From Butyrivibrio fibrisolvens (GTDB taxonomy: Bacteria > Bacillota > Clostridia > Lachnospirales > Lachnospiraceae), in contig NZ_CP146963.1 in assembly GCF_037113525.1 (NCBI RefSeq), forward strand, positions 4,278,001 through 4,342,000: a DNA stretch of 64,000 nucleotides, written 5' to 3'. Each line of letters opens with the position of its first letter. The stretch's first letter is position 1. Shown one piece after another: positions 16,541 through 26,041 of the stretch. Below the pieces are notes generated by a model. That model was not told where the DNA came from. It was given only the letters and a program-made list of their open reading frames with translations, and made no database searches. The translations under genes and the position numbers were made by a program.

Positions 16541-16569
16541 ATTATATACCCATTAGTGTCTTTTCGCAA
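16541..16569 (-). promoter_or_regulatory. Minus-strand promoter without a downstream protein gene
   Basis: Read on the minus strand: TTGCGA (16569-16564), 17-nt spacer, TATAAT (16546-16541). Transcription would start near 16534 and run away from mecA. Confidence 0.55.
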
Positions 16570-16645
16570 GGGTCTTATTAATAAAATCTTTTTTATTTTT
16601 TAGAAAAAAGGCTCTTAAATTTAGGGCTTTGGACCGATACATATA

Positions 16646-16674
16646 TTGACATTACCCATGGTTTACCTTAGTAT
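16646..16674 (+). promoter_or_regulatory. mecA promoter
   Basis: TTGACA (16646-16651), 17-nt spacer, TAGTAT (16669-16674). It starts about 65 nt upstream of the mecA start and is divergent from the promoter at 16541-16569. Confidence 0.5.
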
Positions 16675-16738
16675 TTGTGTAATCAATTTTTACAGCCAGG
16701 TTTTCAAGGATGAAATAACAAAAGCAGGAGGTAAGTTT

Positions 16739-17533
16739 ATGAAAATTGAGAAGGTGAATGATCACCAGATCCGTTGCACACTTACCAGAGAGGATCTTAC
16801 CAAGAGACAGCTCAAAGTTAGTGAGCTCGCATATGGTACTGATAAAGCGCGTGAACTTTTCCAGGAAATGATGCATCAGGCCAATACTCGTTTTGGCTTT
16901 AATGCAGAGGACGTTCCGCTCATGATAGAGGCTATTCCTGTTAATTCCGAATGTATAATATTAGTTATTACAAAGTCCGAGGATCCTGAAGAACTCGATA
17001 CCCGTTTTTCAGAATTCGGGCCGTCTGTTCAGGATGATAATGCGTCGTATGAAAACGGGAATGTCGACTATTCAGAAAATACAGAAGAAAACGAAGATGA
17101 AGAGGTCATGGATCTGTTCCATCGTCTTCAGGATGGCGATTTCTCCGGTTTCCTTGATGGAGTTACAAATCATGAGTCCAAGAGACTTAAGACAGGTTTA
17201 AATGCATCTATAAAAAGAGCTGCAAGAAACAGTGAAAATTCCTTCTGCTGCTTCAAGCTTGGATCCATGCATGATGTACTTAAGCTCCCGGCACTCCTTC
17301 CTCCGGGATTCCACGCTCGTAATACCTTATTCCGCAATGAGGATGAGGGCGGATATCTTCTCTGCATATATGGCAACCAGAATGATAAGCGTTTCATCAA
17401 TCTTTGCAATCTGTTCGGTGAATATGCAAAGATGGTGGATACAGCAACCTACAGCTCTATCTTCCTTGAAGAGCACTATCCAATAGTTATAGCTGATAAA
17501 GCCCTTCAAAAACTAGCTTCAGCAAGTGAATAA
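16739..17533 (+). CDS. mecA: MecA-family adaptor protein
   Basis: MecA proteins present substrates to the ClpC ATPase for degradation; in Bacillus they hold the competence regulator ComK. The N-terminus MKIEKVNDHQIRCTLTREDL and the FGFNAEDVPLMIEAIP block are the MecA N-terminal domain. An acidic linker (about 105-135, rich in Glu/Asp/Asn) is followed by a C-terminal domain with SMHDVLKLPALLP and LEEHYPIVI. At 264 residues it is longer than B. subtilis MecA (218), the excess lying in the linker. The start at 16739 has AGGAGG 7 nt upstream; longer in-frame readings cross the promoter. Targets in this organism cannot be told from sequence. Confidence 0.88.
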   Translation: MKIEKVNDHQIRCTLTREDLTKRQLKVSELAYGTDKARELFQEMMHQANTRFGFNAEDVPLMIEAIPVNSECIILVITKSEDPEELDTRFSEFGPSVQDDNASYENGNVDYSENTEENEDEEVMDLFHRLQDGDFSGFLDGVTNHESKRLKTGLNASIKRAARNSENSFCCFKLGSMHDVLKLPALLPPGFHARNTLFRNEDEGGYLLCIYGNQNDKRFINLCNLFGEYAKMVDTATYSSIFLEEHYPIVIADKALQKLASASE

Positions 17534-17542
17534 AAATTCTAC

Positions 17543-17575
17543 GAAATCCGCAGTCTTCTGCGGATTTCTTTTTTG
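17543..17575 (+). terminator. mecA terminator
   Basis: GAAATCCGCAG (17543-17553), TCTT loop, CTGCGGATTTC (17558-17568), then TTTTTTG. Confidence 0.9.
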
Positions 17576-17616
17576 TGTCCCGGTACGTCAAATAGTCTGA
17601 ATGCTGCCTGACACTA

Positions 17617-17650
17617 TAAAAATCCCCCTGCAGCTTACGCCGCAGAGGGA
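17617..17650 (-). terminator. nifJ terminator
   Basis: On the minus strand TCCCTCTGC pairs with GCAGGGGGA (17642-17650 with 17623-17631), followed by TTTTTA. It stands convergent to the mecA terminator. Confidence 0.85.
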
Positions 17651-17697
17651 TAATTGTGTCTTTTTAGATTAGGTCACCTATTGGCGATCCTTATCTC

Positions 17698-20600
17698 TTA
17701 ACTGTTTGTATCATACATTGATACGAGTCTCTCAAGGTATGCAAGGTGATCCTTAGCATTCTGAGCATTCTCAGCGTACATTCTGTCAGCATTAGCAGGA
17801 TTGCTCTTCTTCAGTGACATGTAACGAACCTCACCATCAAGGAATTCCTGATAGTTCTCAGGTTTTGTGTTCTTGAAGTCGAGTGTGAACTTCTTGCCTT
17901 CTGCTGCTGGGTTGTATCTGAAGAGGTTCCAGTAACCGCACTCAACGGCTCTCTTTTCCTCTGTCATACATCCTGTCATACCGCCGTTAACCTTGATACC
18001 ATGGTTGATACAAGGAGCATAAGCGATAACAAGTGATGGACCCGGATAAGCCTCAGCCTCACGAAGAGCCTGAAGTGTCTGGTTCATGTTAGCACCCATA
18101 GCGATCTGAGCTACATATACGTAGCCATAGCTCATAGCGATAGAAGCAAGGTCTTTCTGCTTGATAGCCTTACCACCTGCTGCGAACTGTGCAACAGCAC
18201 CTACAGGAGTAGCCTTGGAAGCCTGTCCGCCTGTATTTGAGTAAACCTCAGTGTTAACAACGAGAACGTTTACATCCTTACCGGAAGCAAGTACGTGGTC
18301 GAGACCACCGAATCCGATATCGAATGCCCATCCGTCACCACCGAAGATCCACTGTGACTTCTTAGCAGCAAAGTCTGCATTCTTCTTGATGAATGTTGCA
18401 GCTTCAGAGTTGTCACCTGCAAGTGCAGCGATCATCTCTTCTGTAGCAGCTGTATTTGTAGCACCATCATTAAATGTATCGAGGTACTTCTTAACTGCTG
18501 CATTGTCAGAGAGCTTCTCAGCCTGTTCCTTAACTTCATCACGCAGAGCGTTCTGAGCAAGAAGCATACCGAAACCAAACTCAGCATTGTCTTCGAAGAG
18601 TGAGTTATCCCATGCAGGGCCATGACCCTTCTCGTTTACTGTATAAGGAGTTGAAGGTGAGGAGTTACCCCAGATAGATGTACATCCTGTAGCATTAGCT
18701 ACGTACATTCTGTCACCAAACAACTGTGTAACAAGCTTAATATAAGGTGTCTCACCGCAGCCTGCGCAAGCGCCTGAGAACTCAAGGAGAGGTTTCAGGA
18801 ACTGTGAGCCCTTGATCGTAGATGACTTGAAGTTCTCTACAACGTCTGTCTTTGTAGGAAGTGTTACGGCATAGTCAAAGCCTTCCTGCTGCCACTGGTT
18901 CTTAGCAAGCGCACCCATAACAAGAGTAACCTTCTCCTGCATGTTACCAGGACATACATTTGCACAAGATCCGCAACCTGTACAGTCAAGAGCAGATACT
19001 GTGATACCGAACTTGTATCCATCCATACCCTTGAGGTCTACGAGCTTCATGTCCTTAGGAGCCTTAGCAGCTTCATCAGCTGTCATAGCTACAGGACGGA
19101 TTGCTGCATGAGGACATACAAGTGAACAGAATGTACACTGGATACACTTCTCAGGGTTCCATTCAGGAACGTTAACAGCAATACCACGCTTCTCGTATGC
19201 AGATGATCCTGAAGGTGTAGAACCATCAGTATAAGGAGCAACATCGGAAACTTTCAGGTTGTTACCTTCCTGAGCGTTAACCTTAGCCTGAATGTTGTTA
19301 ACGAAGTCAATAACATCCTTGCGATCGCCCTTAGCTACTGTGAAGTCAAGGCCTTCATCCTTGCCATCTTTCCATGACTCAGGGATCTCAACCTTGATAA
19401 GGTTCTTAGGATCTGCACCAGCATCAATAGCCTTCCAGTTCTTCTCAACGACATCCTGACCTTTACGTCCGTATGTCTTCTGAGCAGCGTCCTTCATGAA
19501 CTTAAGAGCGTCTTCCTTAGGAATGATCTCTGTAATTGTGAAGAATGCAGACTGAAGGATTGTATTGATTCTTGTAGGTCCCATTCCAACTTCAACACCG
19601 ATCTTGGAACCGTTCATGATATAGAAGTTGATCTTGTGATCATAAATATATTTCTTAACCTGTCCAGGAATTTCTTTTTCCAGATCTTCTACAGACCATG
19701 GGCAGTTGAGGAGGAATGATCCGCCATCAACGATCTCCTGTACCATGTTGAACTTACGGATATATGAAGGATTGTGGCAAGCTACAAAGTTAGCTGTCTT
19801 GATCAGGTATGTTGACTTGATAGGCTTCTTACCAAATCTAAGGTGAGACATGGTAACACCACCTGACTTCTTGGAGTCATAGTCAAAATATGCCTGAGCA
19901 TACATGTCTGTGTTATCACCGATGATCTTGATGGAGTTCTTGTTAGCACCTACAGTACCGTCAGCACCAAGGCCCCAGAACTTACAGTTGGTTGTTCCTT
20001 CAGGTGTTGTAACGAGAGGAGCACCAGCATCAAGTGAAAGGTTAGTAACATCATCAGTAATACCGATTGTGAATTCAGGCTTAGAATCGTTGTGGAATAC
20101 AGCAACGATCTGGTTTGGAGTTGTATCCTTTGATCCAAGACCATAACGGCCGCAGAATACAGGAACAGCTTCAAACTTTGTGCCCTTAAGAGATGCGATA
20201 ACATCAAGAGCAAGAGGCTCATGAAGTGATCCGGGCTCTTTAGTTCTGTCGAGAACTTCGATCTTCTTAACTGAAGCAGGAAGTGCATCAACCAGGGCCT
20301 TAGCGCAGAATGGACGGTAAAGTCTTACCTTAACTACGCCGACCTTTTCGCCTTTAGCTTCAAGGTAATCGATTGTCTCTTCGATTGTATCGTTAACTGA
20401 ACCCATCGCTACGATTACAGTTTCAGCATCAGCTGCACCATAATAGTTGAAGAGCTTATAGTCAGTACCGATCTTAGCATTAACCTTATCCATGTATTTC
20501 TGAACGATGTCAGGAATAGCTGTATAAGCGTTATTGCATGATTCTCTTGTCTGGAAGAAGATATCAGGGTTCTGAGCTGAGCCCATCTGACGAGGGTGAT

Positions 20601-21231
20601 TTGGATTGAGTGCATTCTTCTTGAAATCGTCGATTGCATCAAATGGAGCAAGATCCTTAAGATCCTCATCGCTCCAAACAGCGATCTTCTGAATTTCATG
20701 AGATGTACGGAAACCATCGAAGAAGTTAATGAAAGGAAGTTTTCCTTCAAGTGCTGCACAATAAGCAACAGGAGTAAGATCCATAACTTCCTGAACTGAT
20801 GACTCACAAAGCATTGCAGCACCGGTCTGACGGCATGCATATACGTCGGAGTGATCACCAAAAATGTTCAGTGCGTGTGAAGCTACGCAACGAGCTGATA
20901 CGTTGAAAACACCGGGGAGACGCTCACCAGCAACCTTATAAAGATCAGGTATCATCAATAAAAGACCCTGAGATGCTGTATAAGTTGATGTGAGGGCACC
21001 GGCTACAAGTGATCCGTGAACAGCGCCAGCTGCGCCGCTCTCTGCCTGCATTTCTGTAATCTGTACTGTACGTCCGAAGATGTTCTTCTTTCCTGCAGTT
21101 GCCCATTCATCTACATGCTCAGGCATAACAGATGATGGTGTGATCGGGTACATGGCGGCTACTTCTGTATAGGCGTATGATGCATATGCAGCAGCTTCAT
21201 TGCCGTCCATGGTTTTCATGTTTCTTGCCAT
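17698..21231 (-). CDS. nifJ: Pyruvate:ferredoxin (flavodoxin) oxidoreductase
   Basis: Oxidatively decarboxylates pyruvate to acetyl-CoA and CO2 while reducing ferredoxin, a central step of anaerobic fermentation. A single 1177-residue chain holds all domains. The N-terminal pyrimidine-binding domain begins MKTMDGNEAAAYASYAYTEV, with YPITPSSVMPE. A 2[4Fe-4S] ferredoxin domain has CIQCTFCSLVCPHA and CTGCGSCANVCPG. The C-terminal TPP domain has CAGCGETPY, GDGWAFDIGFGGLDHVLAS and NTEVYSNTGGQ. GGAGGAATAATA precedes the ATG. It is divergent from a small ferredoxin, its likely electron acceptor. A consensus promoter lies 200 nt upstream. Confidence 0.98.
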   Translation of the reverse strand: MARNMKTMDGNEAAAYASYAYTEVAAMYPITPSSVMPEHVDEWATAGKKNIFGRTVQITEMQAESGAAGAVHGSLVAGALTSTYTASQGLLLMIPDLYKVAGERLPGVFNVSARCVASHALNIFGDHSDVYACRQTGAAMLCESSVQEVMDLTPVAYCAALEGKLPFINFFDGFRTSHEIQKIAVWSDEDLKDLAPFDAIDDFKKNALNPNHPRQMGSAQNPDIFFQTRESCNNAYTAIPDIVQKYMDKVNAKIGTDYKLFNYYGAADAETVIVAMGSVNDTIEETIDYLEAKGEKVGVVKVRLYRPFCAKALVDALPASVKKIEVLDRTKEPGSLHEPLALDVIASLKGTKFEAVPVFCGRYGLGSKDTTPNQIVAVFHNDSKPEFTIGITDDVTNLSLDAGAPLVTTPEGTTNCKFWGLGADGTVGANKNSIKIIGDNTDMYAQAYFDYDSKKSGGVTMSHLRFGKKPIKSTYLIKTANFVACHNPSYIRKFNMVQEIVDGGSFLLNCPWSVEDLEKEIPGQVKKYIYDHKINFYIMNGSKIGVEVGMGPTRINTILQSAFFTITEIIPKEDALKFMKDAAQKTYGRKGQDVVEKNWKAIDAGADPKNLIKVEIPESWKDGKDEGLDFTVAKGDRKDVIDFVNNIQAKVNAQEGNNLKVSDVAPYTDGSTPSGSSAYEKRGIAVNVPEWNPEKCIQCTFCSLVCPHAAIRPVAMTADEAAKAPKDMKLVDLKGMDGYKFGITVSALDCTGCGSCANVCPGNMQEKVTLVMGALAKNQWQQEGFDYAVTLPTKTDVVENFKSSTIKGSQFLKPLLEFSGACAGCGETPYIKLVTQLFGDRMYVANATGCTSIWGNSSPSTPYTVNEKGHGPAWDNSLFEDNAEFGFGMLLAQNALRDEVKEQAEKLSDNAAVKKYLDTFNDGATNTAATEEMIAALAGDNSEAATFIKKNADFAAKKSQWIFGGDGWAFDIGFGGLDHVLASGKDVNVLVVNTEVYSNTGGQASKATPVGAVAQFAAGGKAIKQKDLASIAMSYGYVYVAQIAMGANMNQTLQALREAEAYPGPSLVIAYAPCINHGIKVNGGMTGCMTEEKRAVECGYWNLFRYNPAAEGKKFTLDFKNTKPENYQEFLDGEVRYMSLKKSNPANADRMYAENAQNAKDHLAYLERLVSMYDTNS

Positions 21232-21666
21232 TATTATTCCTCCTACCTTATTTTTACAATACAGACCCTATATGAAGATCTGTATCTACAGTTTCCGGAA
21301 ATGAAAAGATTTTTGTAAAAAATCCCACATTTCTATGCAAGTTTTCTGATATAACGATTTGTGCAGAAAATTTTGCCAGAAATGAGCACAAAATAGCCCG
21401 TTATTATCATATAATACTGCAAATATCATAATATCATTTGGGTCAATCAATGTCAACGCGAGTAATTATTAACAATCCTTAAACTTTCGACATACACTAA
21501 TATGTGCAATATCCATAAGTACCAACATCTTCGGCATTAGCAAAAGCTAACAAACTTGCTAAATTCCTTTTTTTGATATACTATTATGATTGCAACTAAG
21601 TAAATGATGAGTTGGCAAGCTCATTAGTATTATTACTTATCTATTCGTAAGGAAGGAGATTTTACT
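21232..21666. other. Divergent control region between nifJ and ferredoxin
   Basis: Holds the nifJ promoter (21428-21456) and a roughly 190-nt nifJ leader. The leader contains a small dyad (ACAGA/TCTGT) near 21263-21285. A TATACT box (21577-21582) with only a poor -35 (TTGCTA, 15-nt spacer) could serve the ferredoxin gene. No open reading frame is supported. Confidence 0.5.
21428..21456 (-). promoter_or_regulatory. nifJ promoter
   Basis: Minus strand: TTGACA (21456-21451), 17-nt spacer, TATTAT (21433-21428). The predicted start near 21421 gives a leader of about 190 nt, long enough for control. Confidence 0.65.
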
Positions 21667-21837
21667 ATGGCATACGTTATTAGTGATTCTTGCATCAGCT
21701 GTGGTTCATGTGCTGCTCAGTGCCCTGTATCAGCTATTTCTCAGGGAGCTTCTCAGTACGAGATCGATCCTAACACATGTATCGACTGCGGTTCATGCGC
21801 TGCTCAGTGCCCTGTATCTGCAATCGCTCAGGGATAA
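21667..21837 (+). CDS. 2[4Fe-4S] ferredoxin, 56 residues
   Basis: Small clostridial-type electron carrier. Two near-identical cluster motifs are seen, CISCGSCAAQCPVSAI and CIDCGSCAAQCPVSAI, giving the full set of eight cysteines in CxxCxxCxxxCP spacing. The two halves of the protein are internal repeats, as expected for this ancient fold. AAGGAAGGAG precedes ATG 21667, and a strong terminator follows the stop, so the gene is monocistronic. Being divergent from nifJ, it is the probable acceptor of pyruvate-derived electrons. Confidence 0.97.
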   Translation: MAYVISDSCISCGSCAAQCPVSAISQGASQYEIDPNTCIDCGSCAAQCPVSAIAQG

Positions 21838-21897
21838 TTCCTGTAAGGCTTTAATGCCGTGCTGAATTATTAAAACTGATTTTAATAGTAAAAAATT

Positions 21898-21931
21898 AGC
21901 AGGTAAGCGTAATGCTTACCTGCTTTTTTTA
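21898..21931 (+). terminator. Ferredoxin terminator
   Basis: AGCAGGTAAGC (21898-21908), GTAAT loop, GCTTACCTGCT and a run of seven Ts. Confidence 0.92.
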
Positions 21932-22113
21932 GTGTTCTTTGTTCTATTGATACATTTTATCATCTACATCTATCGTTACAAATCTATTACATTTAGTATA
22001 TAAATTGTCAACTTTAGATGCAGACAGTATACATGATATCTTTTATCATTATTGCTAACAGTCTCTGTCAACGGCTTTTAGTGCCAGTCAGCATTTTTAC
22101 GATCTGCCCAAAA

Positions 22114-23457
22114 TCAATGCCTCTCAAGGTTGGCAAATTTAGTAAACTGCGGCATCCAGAGAAGTTCTACGGTTCCGATAGGGCCGTTTCTCTGCTTAGC
22201 TATGATGATCTCGGCTATACCCTTTTTTTCAGTGTCATGGTTATAGTAATCATCACGATAGATGAACATAACCATATCGGCATCCTGCTCGATAGCTCCG
22301 GATTCACGAAGATCAGAAAGCATAGGCCTGTGATCGGGCCTTTGCTCAACAGCTCGGGACAGCTGTGAAAGGGCAACTACAGGGACGTTGATCTCTCTTG
22401 CAAGAGCCTTTAAAGATCTTGATATGTCGGAGATCTCCTGCTGTCTTGATTCAGAGCCTCTTGTTCCGCCGCCTGACATAAGCTGTAAGTAGTCGATGAA
22501 TATAATACCAAGATTATGTTCCATCTTGTACTTACGACACTTTGATCTCATCTCCTGAACCGAGATACCTGGCGTATCATCAATAATGAGATTGGAAGAG
22601 CCTATAAGATCAGCACTATCGATAAGTGCTTCCCAGTCGCCATCAGACATCTTACCTGTTCGAAGACTTTGTGCTTCTACATGAGATTCCATGGCGAAAA
22701 GTCTGTTTACAAGCTGTTCCTTACTCATTTCCAGCGAGAATATAGCTGCAGTTACATTGTTCCTGAAGGCCATATATTCTGCGATATTAAGAGCAAAGGC
22801 TGTCTTACCCATTGAAGGTCTTGCAGCGATCAGGATAAGGTCTGATGGCTGGAAACCTGATGTATCATAGTCAAGATCTGTAAATCCTGTTGCTATACCT
22901 GTTACAGTTCCTGTGTTACGGGATGCTGTAGCGATCTTATTAAGGGCATTTACAACGATCTGTCTGATTGGAACGAACTCTCCGCTGTCCCTTCTCTGGG
23001 TTACATTGAAAACGTCCTTCTCAACATTGTTGAGGATCGTTTCAAGATTGTCGCTTCCTGCATAGCAGTTAGATGAAGTCTCTTCACAGACTTTGATGAG
23101 CTTTCTAAGTGTGGACTTCTCTGCTACTATCTGGGCATAGTACTTAACATTAGCTGATGTCGGTACTGCTGCAACAAGATTAACTATATACTCGGTTGAA
23201 GCATACTCCGGGGGCACGTTCTTGTCTTTGAGCCTTTCCTGAAGAGTAACTTGGTCAACCGGTCTTCCCTCTTTATTAAGTTCAACACACGCGTCAAAAA
23301 AGGTTCCGAGCTGGCGATCATAGAAGTCATCACCACTAATATACTCCGTGGCAACTTCTATGGCCTCTCTGTCCATGAGCATAGCACCTACAACAGACTG
23401 CTCTGCTTCACGGCTCTGCGGAGGAACCCTTTTTACCATAAATTGTTCGTCTGCCAT
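22114..23457 (-). CDS. dnaB: Replicative DNA helicase DnaB
   Basis: Hexameric 5'-3' helicase of the replication fork (called DnaC in Bacillus). The N-terminal domain begins RVPPQSREAEQSVVGAML. The RecA-like domain has Walker A IAARPSMGKTAFALNIA, Walker B LGIIFIDYLQLM and the arginine-finger region RDDYYNHDTEKKG. Length (447) is normal. AAGGAT precedes ATG 23457. It is the last gene of gdpP-rplI-dnaB, and its loader is encoded at 4355-5314. Confidence 0.97.
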   Translation of the reverse strand: MADEQFMVKRVPPQSREAEQSVVGAMLMDREAIEVATEYISGDDFYDRQLGTFFDACVELNKEGRPVDQVTLQERLKDKNVPPEYASTEYIVNLVAAVPTSANVKYYAQIVAEKSTLRKLIKVCEETSSNCYAGSDNLETILNNVEKDVFNVTQRRDSGEFVPIRQIVVNALNKIATASRNTGTVTGIATGFTDLDYDTSGFQPSDLILIAARPSMGKTAFALNIAEYMAFRNNVTAAIFSLEMSKEQLVNRLFAMESHVEAQSLRTGKMSDGDWEALIDSADLIGSSNLIIDDTPGISVQEMRSKCRKYKMEHNLGIIFIDYLQLMSGGGTRGSESRQQEISDISRSLKALAREINVPVVALSQLSRAVEQRPDHRPMLSDLRESGAIEQDADMVMFIYRDDYYNHDTEKKGIAEIIIAKQRNGPIGTVELLWMPQFTKFANLERH

Positions 23458-23540
23458 ATTAATCCTTTATATATCTAAGATTCACAACTTATAAAAATCA
23501 GTATTATTTAGAGATTCTATACTATCCAAATATTTTTTGC

Positions 23541-23987
23541 TTATGCTTCTGTTACAGATACTCTTATTTTTGCAGTTACCTGTGGATGAAGCTTTACAGG
23601 AATCTCATATGTTCCGCATGCTTTGATAGGATCTGAAAGCACGAGCTTCTTTTTATCAATATCGAATCCGAACTGGTCTTTAGCAGCCTGAGCGATTTCC
23701 TTTGTTGAGATAGAACCGAATACTTTTCCGCCTTCACCTGTCTTGATCTTAACCTGAATAAGTTCCTTCTCGATCTTTTCACCAAATGCTTTAGCATCTT
23801 CGAGCTTTTCTTCTGCAACCTTTGCATCGTGCTTCTGCTCAGCTTTAAGTCTTGCAAGATTAGCATTTGTAGCTTCTACACCAAGGTTCTTTTTGAACAG
23901 CATGTTGTGTGCATATCCGTCGCTTACTTTAACAATATCTCCTTTTTTACCAAGAGATTTAACGTCTTCCAAAAGAATTACTTTCAT
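23541..23987 (-). CDS. rplI: 50S ribosomal protein L9
   Basis: Structural protein of the large subunit near the L1 stalk. The N-terminal domain MKVILLEDVKSLGKKGDIVKV is followed by the long connecting helix (about 40-75) and a C-terminal domain ending VTAKIRVSVTEA. The 148 residues equal the family norm. Its ATG overlaps the gdpP stop by 4 nt (ATGA), showing translational coupling. Confidence 0.98.
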   Translation of the reverse strand: MKVILLEDVKSLGKKGDIVKVSDGYAHNMLFKKNLGVEATNANLARLKAEQKHDAKVAEEKLEDAKAFGEKIEKELIQVKIKTGEGGKVFGSISTKEIAQAAKDQFGFDIDKKKLVLSDPIKACGTYEIPVKLHPQVTAKIRVSVTEA

Positions 23988-26041
23988 TTAAGTTCACCTT
24001 CCTCAATCATTGTATCTATTGTTTTCTTAATAACTCCTATAGCCTCTGTAACAGTGATGCCTTCCATCTGACATCCTGCCATGGTCATATGACCACCGCC
24101 GCCAAGTCTTTCCATGACGATCTGTACATTGACTTCATCAATCGATCTTGCGCTGACATAGACCATATTCTGGTATTCAGTACATACGAAGCTTGCTCTG
24201 ATTCCTTTGATATTAAGGAGCTCGTTGGCAGCCTGGGCACCGATGATAGTAGGACTTACGATATCTTCACTGTTACAGATAGATATAGCATAAGCTCCCT
24301 TGTAGATCTCAGCCTGACTTACAGCATCAGCCTTGGTCTTATATTCGTTAGCATCTTCTCTAAAGAGCTTTCTTACTCTTGTAACATCAGCACCGTTCCT
24401 TCTAAGGAATGCTGCTGCCTCAAAGGTTCTGACACCGGTTTTCTGCATGAAGTTATTGGTATCAACCATGATACCTGAATACATGCTGTCAGCTTCTTCT
24501 GTGTTGACCTTAACGTTCTCACCGATATACTGAAGGATCTCAGATACCATCTCACAGGTAGATGATGCATAAGGCTCAACATAAGAAAGGGTAGCATTCT
24601 CAATGATCTCAGTACCCTGTCTGTGATGGTCAAGTACTACGATATTCTTACAGAATCTAAGAAGCTCAGGACACTCTGTAATAGACGGCTTATTAACATC
24701 GACTACTACTAGAACAACATTGCCGCCAGCCATGTCAATCGCTGTCTGAGAGCCTATGATCATGTCATCCTCATACTCAGGATTGTTCTTAAAAAGATCA
24801 ACCAGAGGCTGCATGGACTTAGTAACATCATTAAGTACTATATGACACTTTCTGTCCAGATACTTACTGATACGGTTAATACCAACAGAAGCACCAAAAC
24901 TGTCTACATCGCCAAGTCTGTGTCCCATGACAAGGACTGTATCATTAGCTGTGATGATCTCTTTAAGGGCATGAGCCTTAACTCTTGCCTTAACTCTTGT
25001 ATTCTTCTCGATCTGCTGACTCTTACCACCATAATAGATAGTATTATCAGGAGTCTTAACAACCGCCTGATCGCCGCCTCGTCCAAGGGCAAGATCTATG
25101 GCATTACGTGCAAACTCATAATTCTGCGAATATGAAAGGCCATCTACACCCATACCAATACTAAGAGTAACAGCCATCTCATTACCGATATTAACAGTCT
25201 TAACCTCTTCAAGGATATCAAATCTTGCTTCCTGCATTACCTTACAATAACGCTTGGGCATTACAACAAAATACTTATCTTTTTCCGTCTTACGAACTAT
25301 ACCGTTACAGCTTGCAATATACTTGTTGATCTTACGATCGATAAGTGCTATAAGGAGTGATCTTCTTACTTCCTCGACACTTTCAAGCGCTTCTTCGTAG
25401 TTATCAAGATAGATAAGACCTGCTGCCATAGACTGGTCATCAACTTCCTGAACCGCAAGACGAAGTGCTGTCTGGTCAAAGAGATATACTATGATAAGGT
25501 ATCCGTCATAGCTCCCGGCCTCGATTATATCGCTGTTATTGGCCATCTCTTCAAGAGATATCTTGCGCATTCTCAGAGAATAATAGTTGTTCTCATACTC
25601 AAGGTCATACTGAACTTCTTCATCATCCATAGCAGGGAATTTATCAGCTGTTACAGATGGAAATACTGATGTGATCGGTTTATGGAAATTCTTTTTTTCA
25701 TGAACAGTCTTTTCAAAAGCTATGTTAGACCAGATAACTTTGCCGGTGTCGTCTAAAAGACAGCTTGGAAGATCCATCTCACGTAGAAGTGTCTTCTGAA
25801 TCTGTCCGTATTGGGTGGCAAAGCTAATAAGCTCATTTATAACAATGGGCCGGGTCATAAAATACATTAGAAAAACTATTACAGTATATAGAACTGTGAA
25901 AATAGTTAGAATTATCCCTGCCTGAATACCGCCAAACAAGTAAACAAGGAATGTAACCAGAATTAATATAATATCCAGGTAAAGAAATGTCGTAAGAAAA
26001 GTGCGCAGACGTCCCTTTAATCTGATTCTATTTCTCTTCAT
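23984..26041 (-). CDS. gdpP: Cyclic-di-AMP phosphodiesterase, GdpP/YybT type
   Basis: Membrane enzyme that hydrolyses c-di-AMP to pApA and so affects wall, potassium and osmotic control. Two transmembrane helices (about 14-62) are followed by a PAS-like region (about 80-175), a degenerate GGDEF domain (about 175-310) and a DHH/DHHA1 phosphodiesterase (about 345-680). Metal-binding motifs are GHRLGDVDSFGAS, VVVDVNKP and VLDHHRQG; the DHHA1 end has GGGGHMTMAGCQM. All expected Asp and His residues are present, so it should be active. It leads the gdpP-rplI-dnaB operon. Confidence 0.95.
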   Translation of the reverse strand: MKRNRIRLKGRLRTFLTTFLYLDIILILVTFLVYLFGGIQAGIILTIFTVLYTVIVFLMYFMTRPIVINELISFATQYGQIQKTLLREMDLPSCLLDDTGKVIWSNIAFEKTVHEKKNFHKPITSVFPSVTADKFPAMDDEEVQYDLEYENNYYSLRMRKISLEEMANNSDIIEAGSYDGYLIIVYLFDQTALRLAVQEVDDQSMAAGLIYLDNYEEALESVEEVRRSLLIALIDRKINKYIASCNGIVRKTEKDKYFVVMPKRYCKVMQEARFDILEEVKTVNIGNEMAVTLSIGMGVDGLSYSQNYEFARNAIDLALGRGGDQAVVKTPDNTIYYGGKSQQIEKNTRVKARVKAHALKEIITANDTVLVMGHRLGDVDSFGASVGINRISKYLDRKCHIVLNDVTKSMQPLVDLFKNNPEYEDDMIIGSQTAIDMAGGNVVLVVVDVNKPSITECPELLRFCKNIVVLDHHRQGTEIIENATLSYVEPYASSTCEMVSEILQYIGENVKVNTEEADSMYSGIMVDTNNFMQKTGVRTFEAAAFLRRNGADVTRVRKLFREDANEYKTKADAVSQAEIYKGAYAISICNSEDIVSPTIIGAQAANELLNIKGIRASFVCTEYQNMVYVSARSIDEVNVQIVMERLGGGGHMTMAGCQMEGITVTEAIGVIKKTIDTMIEEGELK

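Larger units (their letters stand above)
15815..16738. other. 924-nt gene-poor region between GH18 gene and mecA
   Basis: No protein gene is supportable. It holds, left to right, a minus-strand terminator (15880-15920), several hairpins such as TGTATCAG/CTGATACA (16028-16072), a GTCAC...GTGAC element near 16086, the stem GTGGTG/CACCAC near 16120-16140 and a perfect 12-bp stem at 16147-16173. A candidate minus-strand RNA gene with its own promoter follows (16345-16569), then the mecA promoter (16646-16674). The hairpin-dense part resembles dispersed intergenic repeats. Confidence 0.55.

Noticed and set aside
21556..21582. Ferredoxin promoter
   Set aside because: TATACT is good, but the best -35 (TTGCTA) is only 15 nt away; not strong enough to list separately.
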